Shown: positions 34,300 through 42,518, numbered from the stretch's first letter. The stretch: 64,000 nucleotides of DNA from an uncultured Pelagibacteraceae bacterium (GCA_902589155.1 CACIRV010000002.1:62001-126000), one strand, 5' to 3'. The notes: generated from the sequence alone by a model not told the origin. Translations and numbers: made by a program.

Positions 34300-34319
34300 G
34301 GCGGTTATAAATAACCGCC
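34300..34319 (-). terminator. hairpin between amino-acid binding-protein and permease genes
   Basis: On the minus strand GGCGGTTAT, a 2-base loop and ATAACCGCC form a perfect 9-bp stem followed by TTTTCTTT and then the permease ATG. It begins 15 bases after the binding-protein stop codon. The stem is almost the same sequence as at 12701-12723, in an unrelated ABC operon and in the same position. Confidence 0.82.
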
Positions 34320-34334
34320 ATTTCAAGTATTTAA

Positions 34335-35189
34335 TTACATAGAGGCGTCAAAGCCAAAATGTTTAATAGCAAGTTTGCTAATTATTCCTTTTTTTCTAGC
34401 AGTATCGATAGCTCTATTAAAATCTTTTAATAGTTTTGCATCTCTTTTGCCAACGGTACTAGAATTGTCACCTTTTCTTATTCCGATTCCAACTCCATTA
34501 CCAAAAGCACCGCCGGAGAAAGTAGGTCCAACTAAAACCACAGGTTTTTTAGATTTAGCTGCATAATCTGTAAAAGCAACTGCTGCAGCTAAAGCTGCAT
34601 CAATTCTTCCTGCTGCTAAGTCTAAATTAACTTCATCCTGAGTTTTGTATTTTCTAACAGTCACATTTCCAACATCACCTGACTCTAAAAAGTTTTGGTG
34701 AATTGTTCCTGTTTGAACCCCGATAGTTTTACCAGCTAAAGCCTTAGTTAGTTGATCTAAAGTTTTTTTAGCTGCATTCTTATTAGATAAACTTAAAGAT
34801 TCTACTGTTTGTAAATTTTCAAGACTTGAGCCTTTCATTACCGCTAGCGATGCTACTTCATCAGCATAACCTTGAGAAAAATTAATTGTTTTTAATCTTT
34901 CATCAGTAATAGACATTCCCGCCATAATTAAATCGAATTTTCTCATCAACAAAGCCGGTATCATTCCATCCCAATCTTGTTCCACTATAGTACACTCGTG
35001 CTTTAAAATTGAACAAAGCTCTTTAGCAAGATCTACTTCAAATCCAATTAAGTTTCCTGAAGAGTCTTTTGCGTTCCATGGTGGGTAAGCTCCCTCTGTA
35101 CCAATCCTAACCTTATCAGAATATGCATTTCCAATTAATAGAAAAGATATAGTAACAAAAGAGATAAATAGTTTTTGTAATTTACTCAT
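34335..35189 (-). CDS. periplasmic amino-acid-binding protein (HisJ/ArgT-like)
   Basis: This 284-residue family 3 solute-binding protein has a signal peptide (residues 1 to about 24, ending NAYS). The mature part starts KVRIGTEGAYPPWN, followed by GFEVDLAKELC, the ligand-binding start typical of lysine/arginine/ornithine/histidine and octopine binders. DWDGMIPALLMRKFDLIMAGMSIT lies where the ligand loops of the family occur. A strong Shine-Dalgarno (GGGGGA at 35193-35198) predicts high synthesis. It is first in a three-gene operon with two permeases but no ATPase. A basic amino acid is the likeliest ligand; not proven. Confidence 0.88.
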   Translation of the reverse strand: MSKLQKLFISFVTISFLLIGNAYSDKVRIGTEGAYPPWNAKDSSGNLIGFEVDLAKELCSILKHECTIVEQDWDGMIPALLMRKFDLIMAGMSITDERLKTINFSQGYADEVASLAVMKGSSLENLQTVESLSLSNKNAAKKTLDQLTKALAGKTIGVQTGTIHQNFLESGDVGNVTVRKYKTQDEVNLDLAAGRIDAALAAAVAFTDYAAKSKKPVVLVGPTFSGGAFGNGVGIGIRKGDNSSTVGKRDAKLLKDFNRAIDTARKKGIISKLAIKHFGFDASM

Positions 35190-35267
35190 ATGTCCCCCTT
35201 TTTTTTTGTCTATTGTAAATAAAAAGAAAAGATTTACTAGAGATTAATTTATCAATTAGGACTAAGG

Positions 35268-36308
35268 TTATTTCATGATCGAAGACGCAAAATTCCACTT
35301 ACAGTCAAAACTTGGTATATAAGCACCCGAAACTTTTACATTACCAAAACTTTTGTCTAGCACTTTACACCAATTTTCTACCTGCTTTGGCTTCTTGTCC
35401 TTGCTACCTACTTGCGCAGTAATAATTCCACCTTTTTTAAGAATTCTTTTAAGACCTTTCATATTTTTTCTAGCTAGATCAATACAATATTGATCATCAT
35501 TTAAATCTACAAAAATTTTATCATATTTAGAGTCCTCTATTGATTTAATGCTCTCAAAAGCATCTCCCCAGAAAGTTTTAACCTTATTACTTTTCTTAAC
35601 TTTAGAGCAAACTTTTGGAAGGTGTTTAAAACAAGTGTCAACGATTTCAGGATCCAGTTCGTACCAATCTATATAATTGGCGTTATTTTCTAAACACTCT
35701 CTAGCAACTCCACCATCACCACCTCCAATAATAGCAACATTTGAATTCTTTTTACTTAAATCATAGCTAGATTTAAAAAAGCTAGAGCTATAAATTTTTT
35801 CATCTTTCTCAGCTACTTGTATTTCATGGTCAATAAATAAGGCATTGCCGAACTCTTCAAGTTTCATTATTTCAACAAATTGGCCTACTTTTGATGTAAA
35901 AGTTTCAAGTACGTCGTTAACTACATAATATTTTTTTTGACCTGGAGTGCTATAAATATCATCATAAAGACCTACGCTACTTCTATCAAAGCTATTTGTT
36001 ACTACTCTTTCGTGTTGAATTTCTTTTTTTAAAATCTTTAAGGCAATCTTAGGATGAACTTTTCCACACGTGAAGAAATCAAAACTAATTACGCCTCTTT
36101 CAGGAAATGTATGAAAACTAAAATGGCTTTCAGCAAGTAATGCAACTAATGTAAAACCTTGAGGTTCAAATTTATGAGAACTAACGTTAAGTATTTCTAC
36201 TTTAGCGGCTTTAGCAATTTTATATATTATTTTTTCGTAGAATAAAGGAGTATAATCTTTCTTAACTCCAAGAAAATCTATTGTAATATGCTCACCTACT
36301 TTTATCAT
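35268..36308 (-). CDS. fusion of S-adenosylmethionine decarboxylase (SpeD) and spermidine synthase-like (SpeE) domains
   Basis: The 346-residue protein joins two enzymes of polyamine synthesis. Residues 1 to about 120 are a class 1b AdoMet decarboxylase: ESHFSFHTFPE at 60-70, where self-cleavage between Glu60 and Ser61 would make the pyruvoyl group, and catalytic-type Cys81 in FFTCG. Residues from about 135 are a spermidine synthase-like Rossmann domain with IIGGGDGG at 193-200 and FVDLNDD as the acidic pair; the usual DPxGP sequence is not kept. Decarboxylated AdoMet from the first domain would be used by the second to aminopropylate putrescine, releasing methylthioadenosine. SpeD homologues can also be ornithine or arginine decarboxylases, so activity needs testing. 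It follows the aldolase gene by 6 bases. Confidence 0.85.
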   Translation of the reverse strand: MIKVGEHITIDFLGVKKDYTPLFYEKIIYKIAKAAKVEILNVSSHKFEPQGFTLVALLAESHFSFHTFPERGVISFDFFTCGKVHPKIALKILKKEIQHERVVTNSFDRSSVGLYDDIYSTPGQKKYYVVNDVLETFTSKVGQFVEIMKLEEFGNALFIDHEIQVAEKDEKIYSSSFFKSSYDLSKKNSNVAIIGGGDGGVARECLENNANYIDWYELDPEIVDTCFKHLPKVCSKVKKSNKVKTFWGDAFESIKSIEDSKYDKIFVDLNDDQYCIDLARKNMKGLKRILKKGGIITAQVGSKDKKPKQVENWCKVLDKSFGNVKVSGAYIPSFDCKWNFASSIMK

Positions 36309-36314
36309 TAAAAA

Positions 36315-36959
36315 TTACCCTTTTTTATAATTTTTAAACTTTCCTAAAACTATTTTCATTTCTTTTTTTGAAAGAATCTTAGGTATTCCAATTCTTAGGG
36401 CATTTATATATTGATGGCAAATATTTTCGATCTCCTGAGCAAGTTCAAAAGTCTTTTCTAAATTTTTTCCAAAAGCAACCTGGCCGTGATTAGCAATTAA
36501 ACATGCGGTTCTATTTTTAAGAGCTTTAATAATATTTCTTGAAAGATTTTTTGTTCCAAAAGTTGAGTATTTACTACATTTAATGTCTTCTCCTCCGGCT
36601 ACTGCAACCATATAGTGAAAAGCAGGTATATTTTTTTGATGCGTTGACACTGCTGTAGCGCAAGTTGAGTGGGCATGGACGATCGCCATAGCATCTTTTT
36701 TATTCACATATATATCTTGATGAAACCTCCATTCTGAGGATGGTTTGTTCTTTTTTTTGTCAAAGACTCCTTTTAAAGAAACAAAAACAATATCTTTAGT
36801 TTTTAATGTTGAATATTTCATGCCAGATGGAGTTATGTAAAATCCATCAACTCCTTTTTCTTTTGCTCTTACAGAGATATTTCCTGATCTTAAGGCGGAT
36901 AAATTAGTTATATTTAATTTTTTGGAATATTTTATTACTTCATTTTTTAACTTGCTCAC
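36315..36959 (-). CDS. class II aldolase/adducin family enzyme; MtnB-like dehydratase or methylthioribulose-1-phosphate aldolase
   Basis: This is a 214-residue zinc-dependent sugar-phosphate enzyme with a GTG start at 36957-36959. Fuculose-aldolase-type zinc ligands are present: SSEWRFH (catalytic Glu), IVHAHSTCATAV (two His) and ANHGQVAFG (third His). In this operon the likely substrate is 5-methylthioribulose 1-phosphate from MtnA. Two fates are known for the family: dehydration by MtnB in the methionine salvage pathway, or cleavage to dihydroxyacetone phosphate and methylthioacetaldehyde in the DHAP shunt. No mtnC, mtnD or mtnW is nearby, which slightly favours the aldolase. Its start overlaps the stop of the sugar 3-dehydrase gene by one base (TAGTG). 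Confidence 0.78.
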   Translation of the reverse strand: MSKLKNEVIKYSKKLNITNLSALRSGNISVRAKEKGVDGFYITPSGMKYSTLKTKDIVFVSLKGVFDKKKNKPSSEWRFHQDIYVNKKDAMAIVHAHSTCATAVSTHQKNIPAFHYMVAVAGGEDIKCSKYSTFGTKNLSRNIIKALKNRTACLIANHGQVAFGKNLEKTFELAQEIENICHQYINALRIGIPKILSKKEMKIVLGKFKNYKKG

Positions 36960-38161
36960 TATAATATATGTTCTTTCATAAAGAGTGAGAAAGTTTTTTT
37001 AATATAATTTAAATCTTTGTTATTTAGTCCATGATGACAACCTATTAAAACACCATTACGCATTATGTTATTGCTATTTAACTCTGCATCTTTAACTTTT
37101 TTGTAGAATCTTTTTTTCATTATAGGTTGTCTTAAGATATTTCCAGTAAATATTGTTCTTGTCTGAATTCCTTTTTTTTCTAAAAAAATTTGTAATTTTT
37201 GTCTGTTTAATTTCACTCCATTTTTTATGATAATTGGATACGCTAACCATGCGGTAATAAGACCTTTTTGTTGAGAAGGTAAATCAAAATAATTAGGAAA
37301 ATTTGAAAAAAAATTTTTTAAATTAACAAAATTACTATTTCTCTTTTTTATACTTTTTGGAAGTTTTTTTAATTGTTCTAATGCAAAAGCTGCGGATATT
37401 TCCGATGGTAAAAAATTATACCCCATATCTGAGAATATATATTTTCCATCATAAGGTATACCGTCGACTTTTATGTTGAATCTCTTTTTTATACCTTCAG
37501 ATTCATTAAATATTGCCGATGATCTACCCCATCCTCTTAGAAGTTTTGCTCTTTCATAAGTTTTTTTATCATTAAAGCATACCATGCCACCAAATCCAGC
37601 TCCTGTTATTATATGGGATGCATACATGCTATTAGTAGTGATGTCTGAATATTTACCAAGGTTTTTTTTTTGAACCCTATATCCAATGGTATCAGCTGAG
37701 TCTTCAATAATTTTTATGTTTTTCTTTTTAGCTATTTGAAAAATATTTTTCCAATTAGGCACATTTCCTAATAAATTTGGAACCATTATTGCTTTTGTCT
37801 TTTTATTAATTGCTTTTTTAATTTGATCTATTTTTGCAACAAATGAATTACTTTCAACATCAATAAAATGAGGTGTTAAACCTAGTTGATAAATTGGAGC
37901 AACAGTTGTTGAAAAAGTTAAAGTCGGAGTTATAACCTCATCTCCTTTTTTAAGATTTAACGATGCAAGAGCTAACAAATTAGCCGAGGATCCTGAGTTA
38001 ACCATTAAGCCATATTTTTTTCCAAACAATTTGGAAATTTTTTTCTCTAGTTCCTTTACTAAAGGGCCATCTATAAGTGTTAAAGATTTGCTTTTTAACA
38101 CTGATAATGATGCATTAATTTCTTTTTTATTGTATATAGCTTTACCGTAATATATTTTCAT
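36959..38161 (-). CDS. DegT/DnrJ/EryC1-family PLP enzyme with Lys-to-His change (ColD/RfbH-like 3-dehydrase)
   Basis: The 400-residue fold-type I PLP protein has GLMVNSGSSANLLAL for phosphate binding and IIEDSADTIG (Asp154) for the pyridine nitrogen. At the place of the Schiff-base lysine it has His183 (SMYASHIITGAG). That replacement marks the sugar 3-dehydrases ColD and RfbH (E1), which use PMP to remove the 3-hydroxyl of a nucleotide 4-keto-6-deoxyhexose. The cysteine set for the RfbH iron-sulfur cluster is not evident, so it is nearer ColD. The surprise is its place, embedded between mtnA (ATGA overlap) and the aldolase (1-base overlap). It may serve deoxysugar synthesis with the nucleotide-sugar genes at 40.7-44.7 kb. 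Confidence 0.75.
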   Translation of the reverse strand: MKIYYGKAIYNKKEINASLSVLKSKSLTLIDGPLVKELEKKISKLFGKKYGLMVNSGSSANLLALASLNLKKGDEVITPTLTFSTTVAPIYQLGLTPHFIDVESNSFVAKIDQIKKAINKKTKAIMVPNLLGNVPNWKNIFQIAKKKNIKIIEDSADTIGYRVQKKNLGKYSDITTNSMYASHIITGAGFGGMVCFNDKKTYERAKLLRGWGRSSAIFNESEGIKKRFNIKVDGIPYDGKYIFSDMGYNFLPSEISAAFALEQLKKLPKSIKKRNSNFVNLKNFFSNFPNYFDLPSQQKGLITAWLAYPIIIKNGVKLNRQKLQIFLEKKGIQTRTIFTGNILRQPIMKKRFYKKVKDAELNSNNIMRNGVLIGCHHGLNNKDLNYIKKTFSLFMKEHIL

Positions 38162-39228
38162 TTAAATATTTTTTTTAAACTTTTTTCAGATGCTTCGCAA
38201 ATTCCTTTTTCTGTGATTAAACCAGTTACATATTTTGCTGGGGTGATGTCAAACGCTAAATTCAAAGCTTTGCTTTTTTCTGGATAGATTCTTACTGTTG
38301 CGACATTATTATTTTCGTCAACTCCTTCTACATGCGATAGTTCCTTGGAACTCCTTTCTTCTATCGGAATTTTTTTAAAGTCTTTAACACTCCAGTCTAT
38401 AGTCGAACTTGGGAGAGCTACGTAAAAAGGAACATTGTTATCTTTCGCAGCTAAGGCTTTTAAATATGTTCCAATTTTATTTGCTACATCTCCTGTCGAT
38501 AAAGTTCTGTCAGTTCCTACAATACACATGTCGACCTCACCTCTTTGCATTAGAATTCCTCCAGCATTGTCGGTAATAATTGTATTTTGTATCCCTTCTT
38601 CATTTAACTCATAAGAAGTTAGATTAGCACCTTGATTTCTTGGTCTTGTTTCATCCACCCAGACATGGACTTTAATTCCTTTTTGATGTGCATGATAAAT
38701 TGGTGAAGTAGCTGTGCCCCAATCAATTGTTGCAAGCCAACCAGCGTTGCAATGGGTTAAAATATTTACAGTATCTTTTTTTTTATTGGCTATTTCTTGA
38801 ATTATTCTTAGGCCATTTTCACCTATGTTTTTACAAAATATAACGTCTTCCTCTACGATCGCATTAGCTTCTTCTAAAGCCACCTTTAAAATGTTGCTGC
38901 TATTTATGCCTGATAGTTTTTTTATCATTCTATCTACTGCCCATTTTAAATTAATTGCTGTAGGTCTAGATGCTATTAAATCTTCACTGGATTTTTTTAA
39001 AAAAGATTGGTCATTATTTTCAAGAATAGATAAAACTATTCCATAAGCAGCCGTAGCTCCAATTAATGGGGCTCCTCTTACTTCCATTGTTTTGATCGCA
39101 TTAATAGAATCTTTAACTGTTTTTAAATCTTTAATAATAAATTGATGAGGCAATTTTGTTTGATCTATTATCTTTACTGTATTATGTTCAAACCAAATTG
39201 TTCTATAATTTTTACCGTTAATTTGCAT
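38158..39228 (-). CDS. mtnA: S-methyl-5-thioribose-1-phosphate isomerase
   Basis: MtnA isomerises 5-methylthioribose 1-phosphate to 5-methylthioribulose 1-phosphate. The 356-residue protein belongs to the eIF2B-alpha-like fold. The N-terminal VRGAPLIGATAAYG motif, the catalytic Cys in LTHCNAGWLAT and the Asp in CIVGTDRTLSTGDVANKIGT (given here only in part in the family pattern) mark it as MtnA rather than ribose-1,5-bisphosphate isomerase. Its ATG overlaps the mtnP stop (TAATG) and its stop overlaps the next start (ATGA), so it is tightly coupled on both sides. Confidence 0.93.
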   Translation of the reverse strand: MQINGKNYRTIWFEHNTVKIIDQTKLPHQFIIKDLKTVKDSINAIKTMEVRGAPLIGATAAYGIVLSILENNDQSFLKKSSEDLIASRPTAINLKWAVDRMIKKLSGINSSNILKVALEEANAIVEEDVIFCKNIGENGLRIIQEIANKKKDTVNILTHCNAGWLATIDWGTATSPIYHAHQKGIKVHVWVDETRPRNQGANLTSYELNEEGIQNTIITDNAGGILMQRGEVDMCIVGTDRTLSTGDVANKIGTYLKALAAKDNNVPFYVALPSSTIDWSVKDFKKIPIEERSSKELSHVEGVDENNNVATVRIYPEKSKALNLAFDITPAKYVTGLITEKGICEASEKSLKKIFK

Positions 39229-40106
39229 TATTTTTTAATAAGTGCTCTTCCTGCAATATGTTTTAATTTCTTTATAGTTTTCTTTGATCTTTTTTTTGAA
39301 TCTGTAATGATAGCAGTATCTAAACAATTATTTGCAGGATCTTTATCTATTGAAAAATCTTTAAAAGTTTTTATAATTTCTTTAATCATGTTTTGTGCAT
39401 TTGAAGCATTTTTTCGCAATGTTTGAACTACCATTGCCACATCAACTTCACTATGATCTGGGTGCCAACAATCATAATCAGTTACCATAGCAACTGTGCA
39501 ATATCTAATTTCTGCTTCTCTGGCTAATTTTGCTTCAGGCATATTTGTCATTCCAATCACGTCTGAATTCCATGATCTATATAAATTAGACTCCGCTAAA
39601 GTAGAAAATTGAGGACCTTCCATTACAACATAAGTTCCCCCAATTTGATGACTAATATTTAATTTTTTCAATGCTGCCTCGCAACATTCTGATAGACCAG
39701 GACTAGTTGGTTTAGCCATTGAAACATGAGCTACAATTTCTTCATCAAAAAAAGTTTTTACTCTTGAAAAAGTTCTGTCAATGAATTGATCAACAATTAC
39801 AAATTTTCCCGGATTAAGATCTTCCTTTAAAGAGCCTACTGCTGAGACAGAAATAATATCAGTTACTCCTAATTGTTTCATAGCATCTATATTTGCTCTA
39901 AAATTTATTTTGGTAGGATTGATTTTATGTCCTCTTGAATGTCGAGGAATAAAACAAATTTCTTCTTGTCCTAATTTTGCTATTAGAATTTCATCGGATG
40001 GTTTTCCCCAAGGAGTATTAATTTTTTTCCATTTAGTCTTTTCAAAGCCTTCCATTTTATAAAGACCACTGCCACCAATTATCCCAAGTTTTCTTTTTTT
40101 CATCAT
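39228..40106 (-). CDS. mtnP: S-methyl-5'-thioadenosine phosphorylase
   Basis: MtnP splits methylthioadenosine with phosphate to adenine and methylthioribose 1-phosphate. The 292-residue purine-nucleoside-phosphorylase-fold enzyme starts with LGIIGGSGLYKMEG, and has FIPRHSRGHKINPTKINFRANI, NMPEAKLAREAEI and MVTDYDCW, all typical of the trimeric MTAP family. It is the first gene of the five-gene MTA/polyamine operon and is divergent from apt. The spacer to the apt ATG is 40 bases. The released adenine would be used by Apt directly next door. Confidence 0.93.
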   Translation of the reverse strand: MMKKRKLGIIGGSGLYKMEGFEKTKWKKINTPWGKPSDEILIAKLGQEEICFIPRHSRGHKINPTKINFRANIDAMKQLGVTDIISVSAVGSLKEDLNPGKFVIVDQFIDRTFSRVKTFFDEEIVAHVSMAKPTSPGLSECCEAALKKLNISHQIGGTYVVMEGPQFSTLAESNLYRSWNSDVIGMTNMPEAKLAREAEIRYCTVAMVTDYDCWHPDHSEVDVAMVVQTLRKNASNAQNMIKEIIKTFKDFSIDKDPANNCLDTAIITDSKKRSKKTIKKLKHIAGRALIKK

Positions 40107-40146
40107 TTAATTATTAATGCTTTTTTGTTAGAACTTGAAGCTAAAT

Positions 40147-40674
40147 ATGGATTTAAAAAAAAATATCAGATCTATTCCAGACTACCCTAAAAAAGGCATT
40201 TTATTCAGAGATATTACTACTCTAATTAAAAATCCTGAGGCGTTTAAATATACAAATGATAAAATAATAGAATTATCAAAAAAATTAGAATTTGATAAAG
40301 TTTCAGCTATAGAGTCTAGAGGTTTTATTTTTGCATCTACAGTTTCCTACATTTTAAACAAACCTTTTATTTTACTAAGAAAAAAAAACAAACTTCCATC
40401 AGAAACTCATTCGGTTGATTTTAAACTTGAGTACGGTGAGGCAACTATTGAGGTACATAAAGACTCCATTTCTAAAGGGGAAAAAATCCTTGTAATAGAT
40501 GACTTGATCGCAACTGGTGGAACGGCAGAAGCTGCTGGAAAATTGATAGAAATATCTGGAGGAGTAGTTGCTGGATTTATTTTTGTAATCAACCTATTTG
40601 ATTTAGGGGGCAATAATCTCTTAAAAAAAAAGGGATACAAAGCTGAAAGTTTAATAGAATTTCCTGGTCATTAA
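40147..40674 (+). CDS. apt: adenine phosphoribosyltransferase
   Basis: Apt joins adenine with PRPP to make AMP. I choose the ATG at 40147-40149 (175 residues, MDLKKNIRSIPDYPKKGI), which matches the usual Apt N-terminus, over an in-frame TTG at 40135. Key motifs are IPDYPKKGILFRDITT, IESRGFIFA, RKKNKLP and the PRPP loop VLVIDDLIATGGT in the form LVIDDLIATGGTAEAA. It salvages adenine set free by MtnP, which is divergently encoded 40 bases away. Its stop overlaps the stop of the converging epimerase gene by 4 bases. Confidence 0.94.
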   Translation: MDLKKNIRSIPDYPKKGILFRDITTLIKNPEAFKYTNDKIIELSKKLEFDKVSAIESRGFIFASTVSYILNKPFILLRKKNKLPSETHSVDFKLEYGEATIEVHKDSISKGEKILVIDDLIATGGTAEAAGKLIEISGGVVAGFIFVINLFDLGGNNLLKKKGYKAESLIEFPGH

Positions 40675-41561
40675 GAATTCTTTTTTAAGAACTCTATAAT
40701 ATAACTTTTTAAACTAATTTTACCGTAATGTTTATAAATTTTATTAGATAAATTTTTTTTTACCAATGCAGAAGTGTATCTTTCTCCTTCTCTGGGAGGT
40801 AAATATTTAATTTTTGTTTTAAACATTTTAGCTACTTCTAGAATAGAATATGATTTTATGTTAGCAATAATATAGTGTCTGTTTAATTTTTTTTTCCAAG
40901 CTTGGTAAACTATATTAATAGTATCCTCTATATGAGTAAATCTTCTCGTTTGTGTTCCAGGTCTAACAACAGGTAAAGGTTTTTTTCTTAAATAATGATC
41001 TTCAAAAATACCTATTACTGTTGACATCGATCCTCTAGAAATTTGATTAGGCCCATACACATTATAAAAATATATAATCTCATATTTTAATTTAAAGAGT
41101 CTTTTAAAATTCTCTAATTGTTCAAGATTTTTTGCTTTGCTAAAAGCATAAGGAGATAAATTTTTATCTTTCCCTTTATTCCCTAATGAAGCTGATGTAG
41201 CTGAATAAATAAGTTTAATATTGTTTTTTAAACAAAAATTAAATACTGCATTTGAGCCAATAAAGTTAGAGTCAATACACTCATTCATTTTAAGAAAGCT
41301 TTGGTAAATTCTTGCAAATTCACCAAAATGAAAAATTGAATGAATATTCTTAGGATTTTTGATTAAATTAACAATATCTTTTGTATAACCCTTTATATAT
41401 TTAACTCTATTGTTTTTTATGTGATTTTTTTTTGTTCCTGAAGAGTAATTATCTAGACTAATAATACTAAATTTTGTTTTTTTAAGTAAAAAATTGATTA
41501 GATTTGATCCTACAAATCCTGCTCCACCCGTGACTAAAATTTTTTTTTTACTATTTAACAT
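40671..41561 (-). CDS. NAD-dependent nucleotide-sugar epimerase/dehydratase (extended SDR)
   Basis: This 296-residue extended short-chain dehydrogenase has the Rossmann motif VTGGAGFVGSNLINFL, the substrate-domain SATSASLGNKG in the place of the usual SSSSVYG, and a diverged active site in which YAFSKAKNLEQ supplies the Tyr-xxx-Lys pair. Further on are NVYGPNQ and TRRFTHIEDT. UDP-glucose 4-epimerase or GDP-mannose-type epimerase/dehydratase activity is likely, but the substrate cannot be named. It follows the GT2 gene at 41593 by 31 bases in a minus-strand pair, probably for surface glycan synthesis. Confidence 0.85.
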   Translation of the reverse strand: MLNSKKKILVTGGAGFVGSNLINFLLKKTKFSIISLDNYSSGTKKNHIKNNRVKYIKGYTKDIVNLIKNPKNIHSIFHFGEFARIYQSFLKMNECIDSNFIGSNAVFNFCLKNNIKLIYSATSASLGNKGKDKNLSPYAFSKAKNLEQLENFKRLFKLKYEIIYFYNVYGPNQISRGSMSTVIGIFEDHYLRKKPLPVVRPGTQTRRFTHIEDTINIVYQAWKKKLNRHYIIANIKSYSILEVAKMFKTKIKYLPPREGERYTSALVKKNLSNKIYKHYGKISLKSYIIEFLKKNS

Positions 41562-41592
41562 TAGAACTAAATATATCTTTGAAATAATTAAA

Positions 41593-42456
41593 TCAATCTA
41601 ATCTTGGTCTAAACCACGAGCTTTTATTTAATGCTGCATTCATAAATCCTGATGCTCTACAATAATAAATTTTACTTTTAAATTTATTATTAATAATTAA
41701 AAAAAATAGACTTTTTAAAATTGATTTAAAAAATATGAAGAAACCAGAAACAAAAGCTTTAGTAAAACCAAAATGTTTTTTTCTAAAATAAAACTTTGAC
41801 CAATTCCAATGCCAGTTTCTTGAAAATTCTAACTCATTTAAATATTTTTTATCAACTGCTTTAGCTCCGAGATGTGAAATTAAAGAATGGCTGTAAATAT
41901 AAATTTTTTTATTATCTTTTTTAGTTCTCAAGCAAAGATCATCATTTTCTAAATACATAAATATTTTTTCATCAAAAAAATTATCATTAAATTGGTGTTT
42001 ATCTAAAATCATTGCATAGCCATCAATTTGATCAACTTCAAATAAACCTTTTTTTTTATTTGTTAATTCTTTTTGTATTTTGTAGTTTGGATAATCTTTG
42101 TTGTCACTTAGTGGACTTAAAATGGCAAATTCTAGATTTTTAGATATTTCAAAAATTTGATTTAAAGTATTTGCTTTTAAGATTGTATCTGGATTTAAAA
42201 TCATTACATATCTAGTTTTTGATTTTTCTATTCCAAAATTATTTCCAGATCCCATACCTAAATTTTTACCTGTAAGATAGCACTCAATATTTTTGTATTT
42301 TTCTTTCAAATAATTTGTAAACTCATGATTAGAAGAGTTTTCTACTATGATCTTCTTGATATCTGGATCAATTGATCTTAAACATCCATCAATAATTTTT
42401 TGACTTTTGATTGTTACTATAATTATTGTTAAATTTTCTTTAGTTATTTGCATCAA
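41593..42456 (-). CDS. glycosyltransferase family 2 (rhamnosyltransferase-like)
   Basis: The 287-residue GT-A enzyme has IIIVTIKSQKIIDGCLRSI, IIVENSSN, GKNLGMGSGNNFGIEKSK and the MILNPDTIL metal-binding region, followed by EVDQIDGYAMILDK and FMYLENDDLCLR. This pattern resembles N-acetylglucosaminyl-diphospho-undecaprenol rhamnosyltransferases (WbbL-like). The protein is paralogous to the GT2 at 32036-32911. The C-terminal region is basic and hydrophobic and may touch the membrane. It is divergent from the dTDP-glucose 4,6-dehydratase gene, with a 62-base spacer. Confidence 0.86.
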   Translation of the reverse strand: MMQITKENLTIIIVTIKSQKIIDGCLRSIDPDIKKIIVENSSNHEFTNYLKEKYKNIECYLTGKNLGMGSGNNFGIEKSKTRYVMILNPDTILKANTLNQIFEISKNLEFAILSPLSDNKDYPNYKIQKELTNKKKGLFEVDQIDGYAMILDKHQFNDNFFDEKIFMYLENDDLCLRTKKDNKKIYIYSHSLISHLGAKAVDKKYLNELEFSRNWHWNWSKFYFRKKHFGFTKAFVSGFFIFFKSILKSLFFLIINNKFKSKIYYCRASGFMNAALNKSSWFRPRLD

Positions 42457-42518
42457 AAAAATGCCTTCATTATGATAGAAAGTATACTTCCAAACATAAA
42501 TAATATAAATAGTAGCAA

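Noticed and set aside
34292-34321. N-terminal extension of the HisQ-like permease starting at 34321
   Set aside because: The added residues are encoded by the hairpin itself and do not fit the permease family; the ATG at 34291 gives a normal length.
40135-40146. TTG start for apt
   Set aside because: The in-frame ATG four codons later gives the usual Apt N-terminus.
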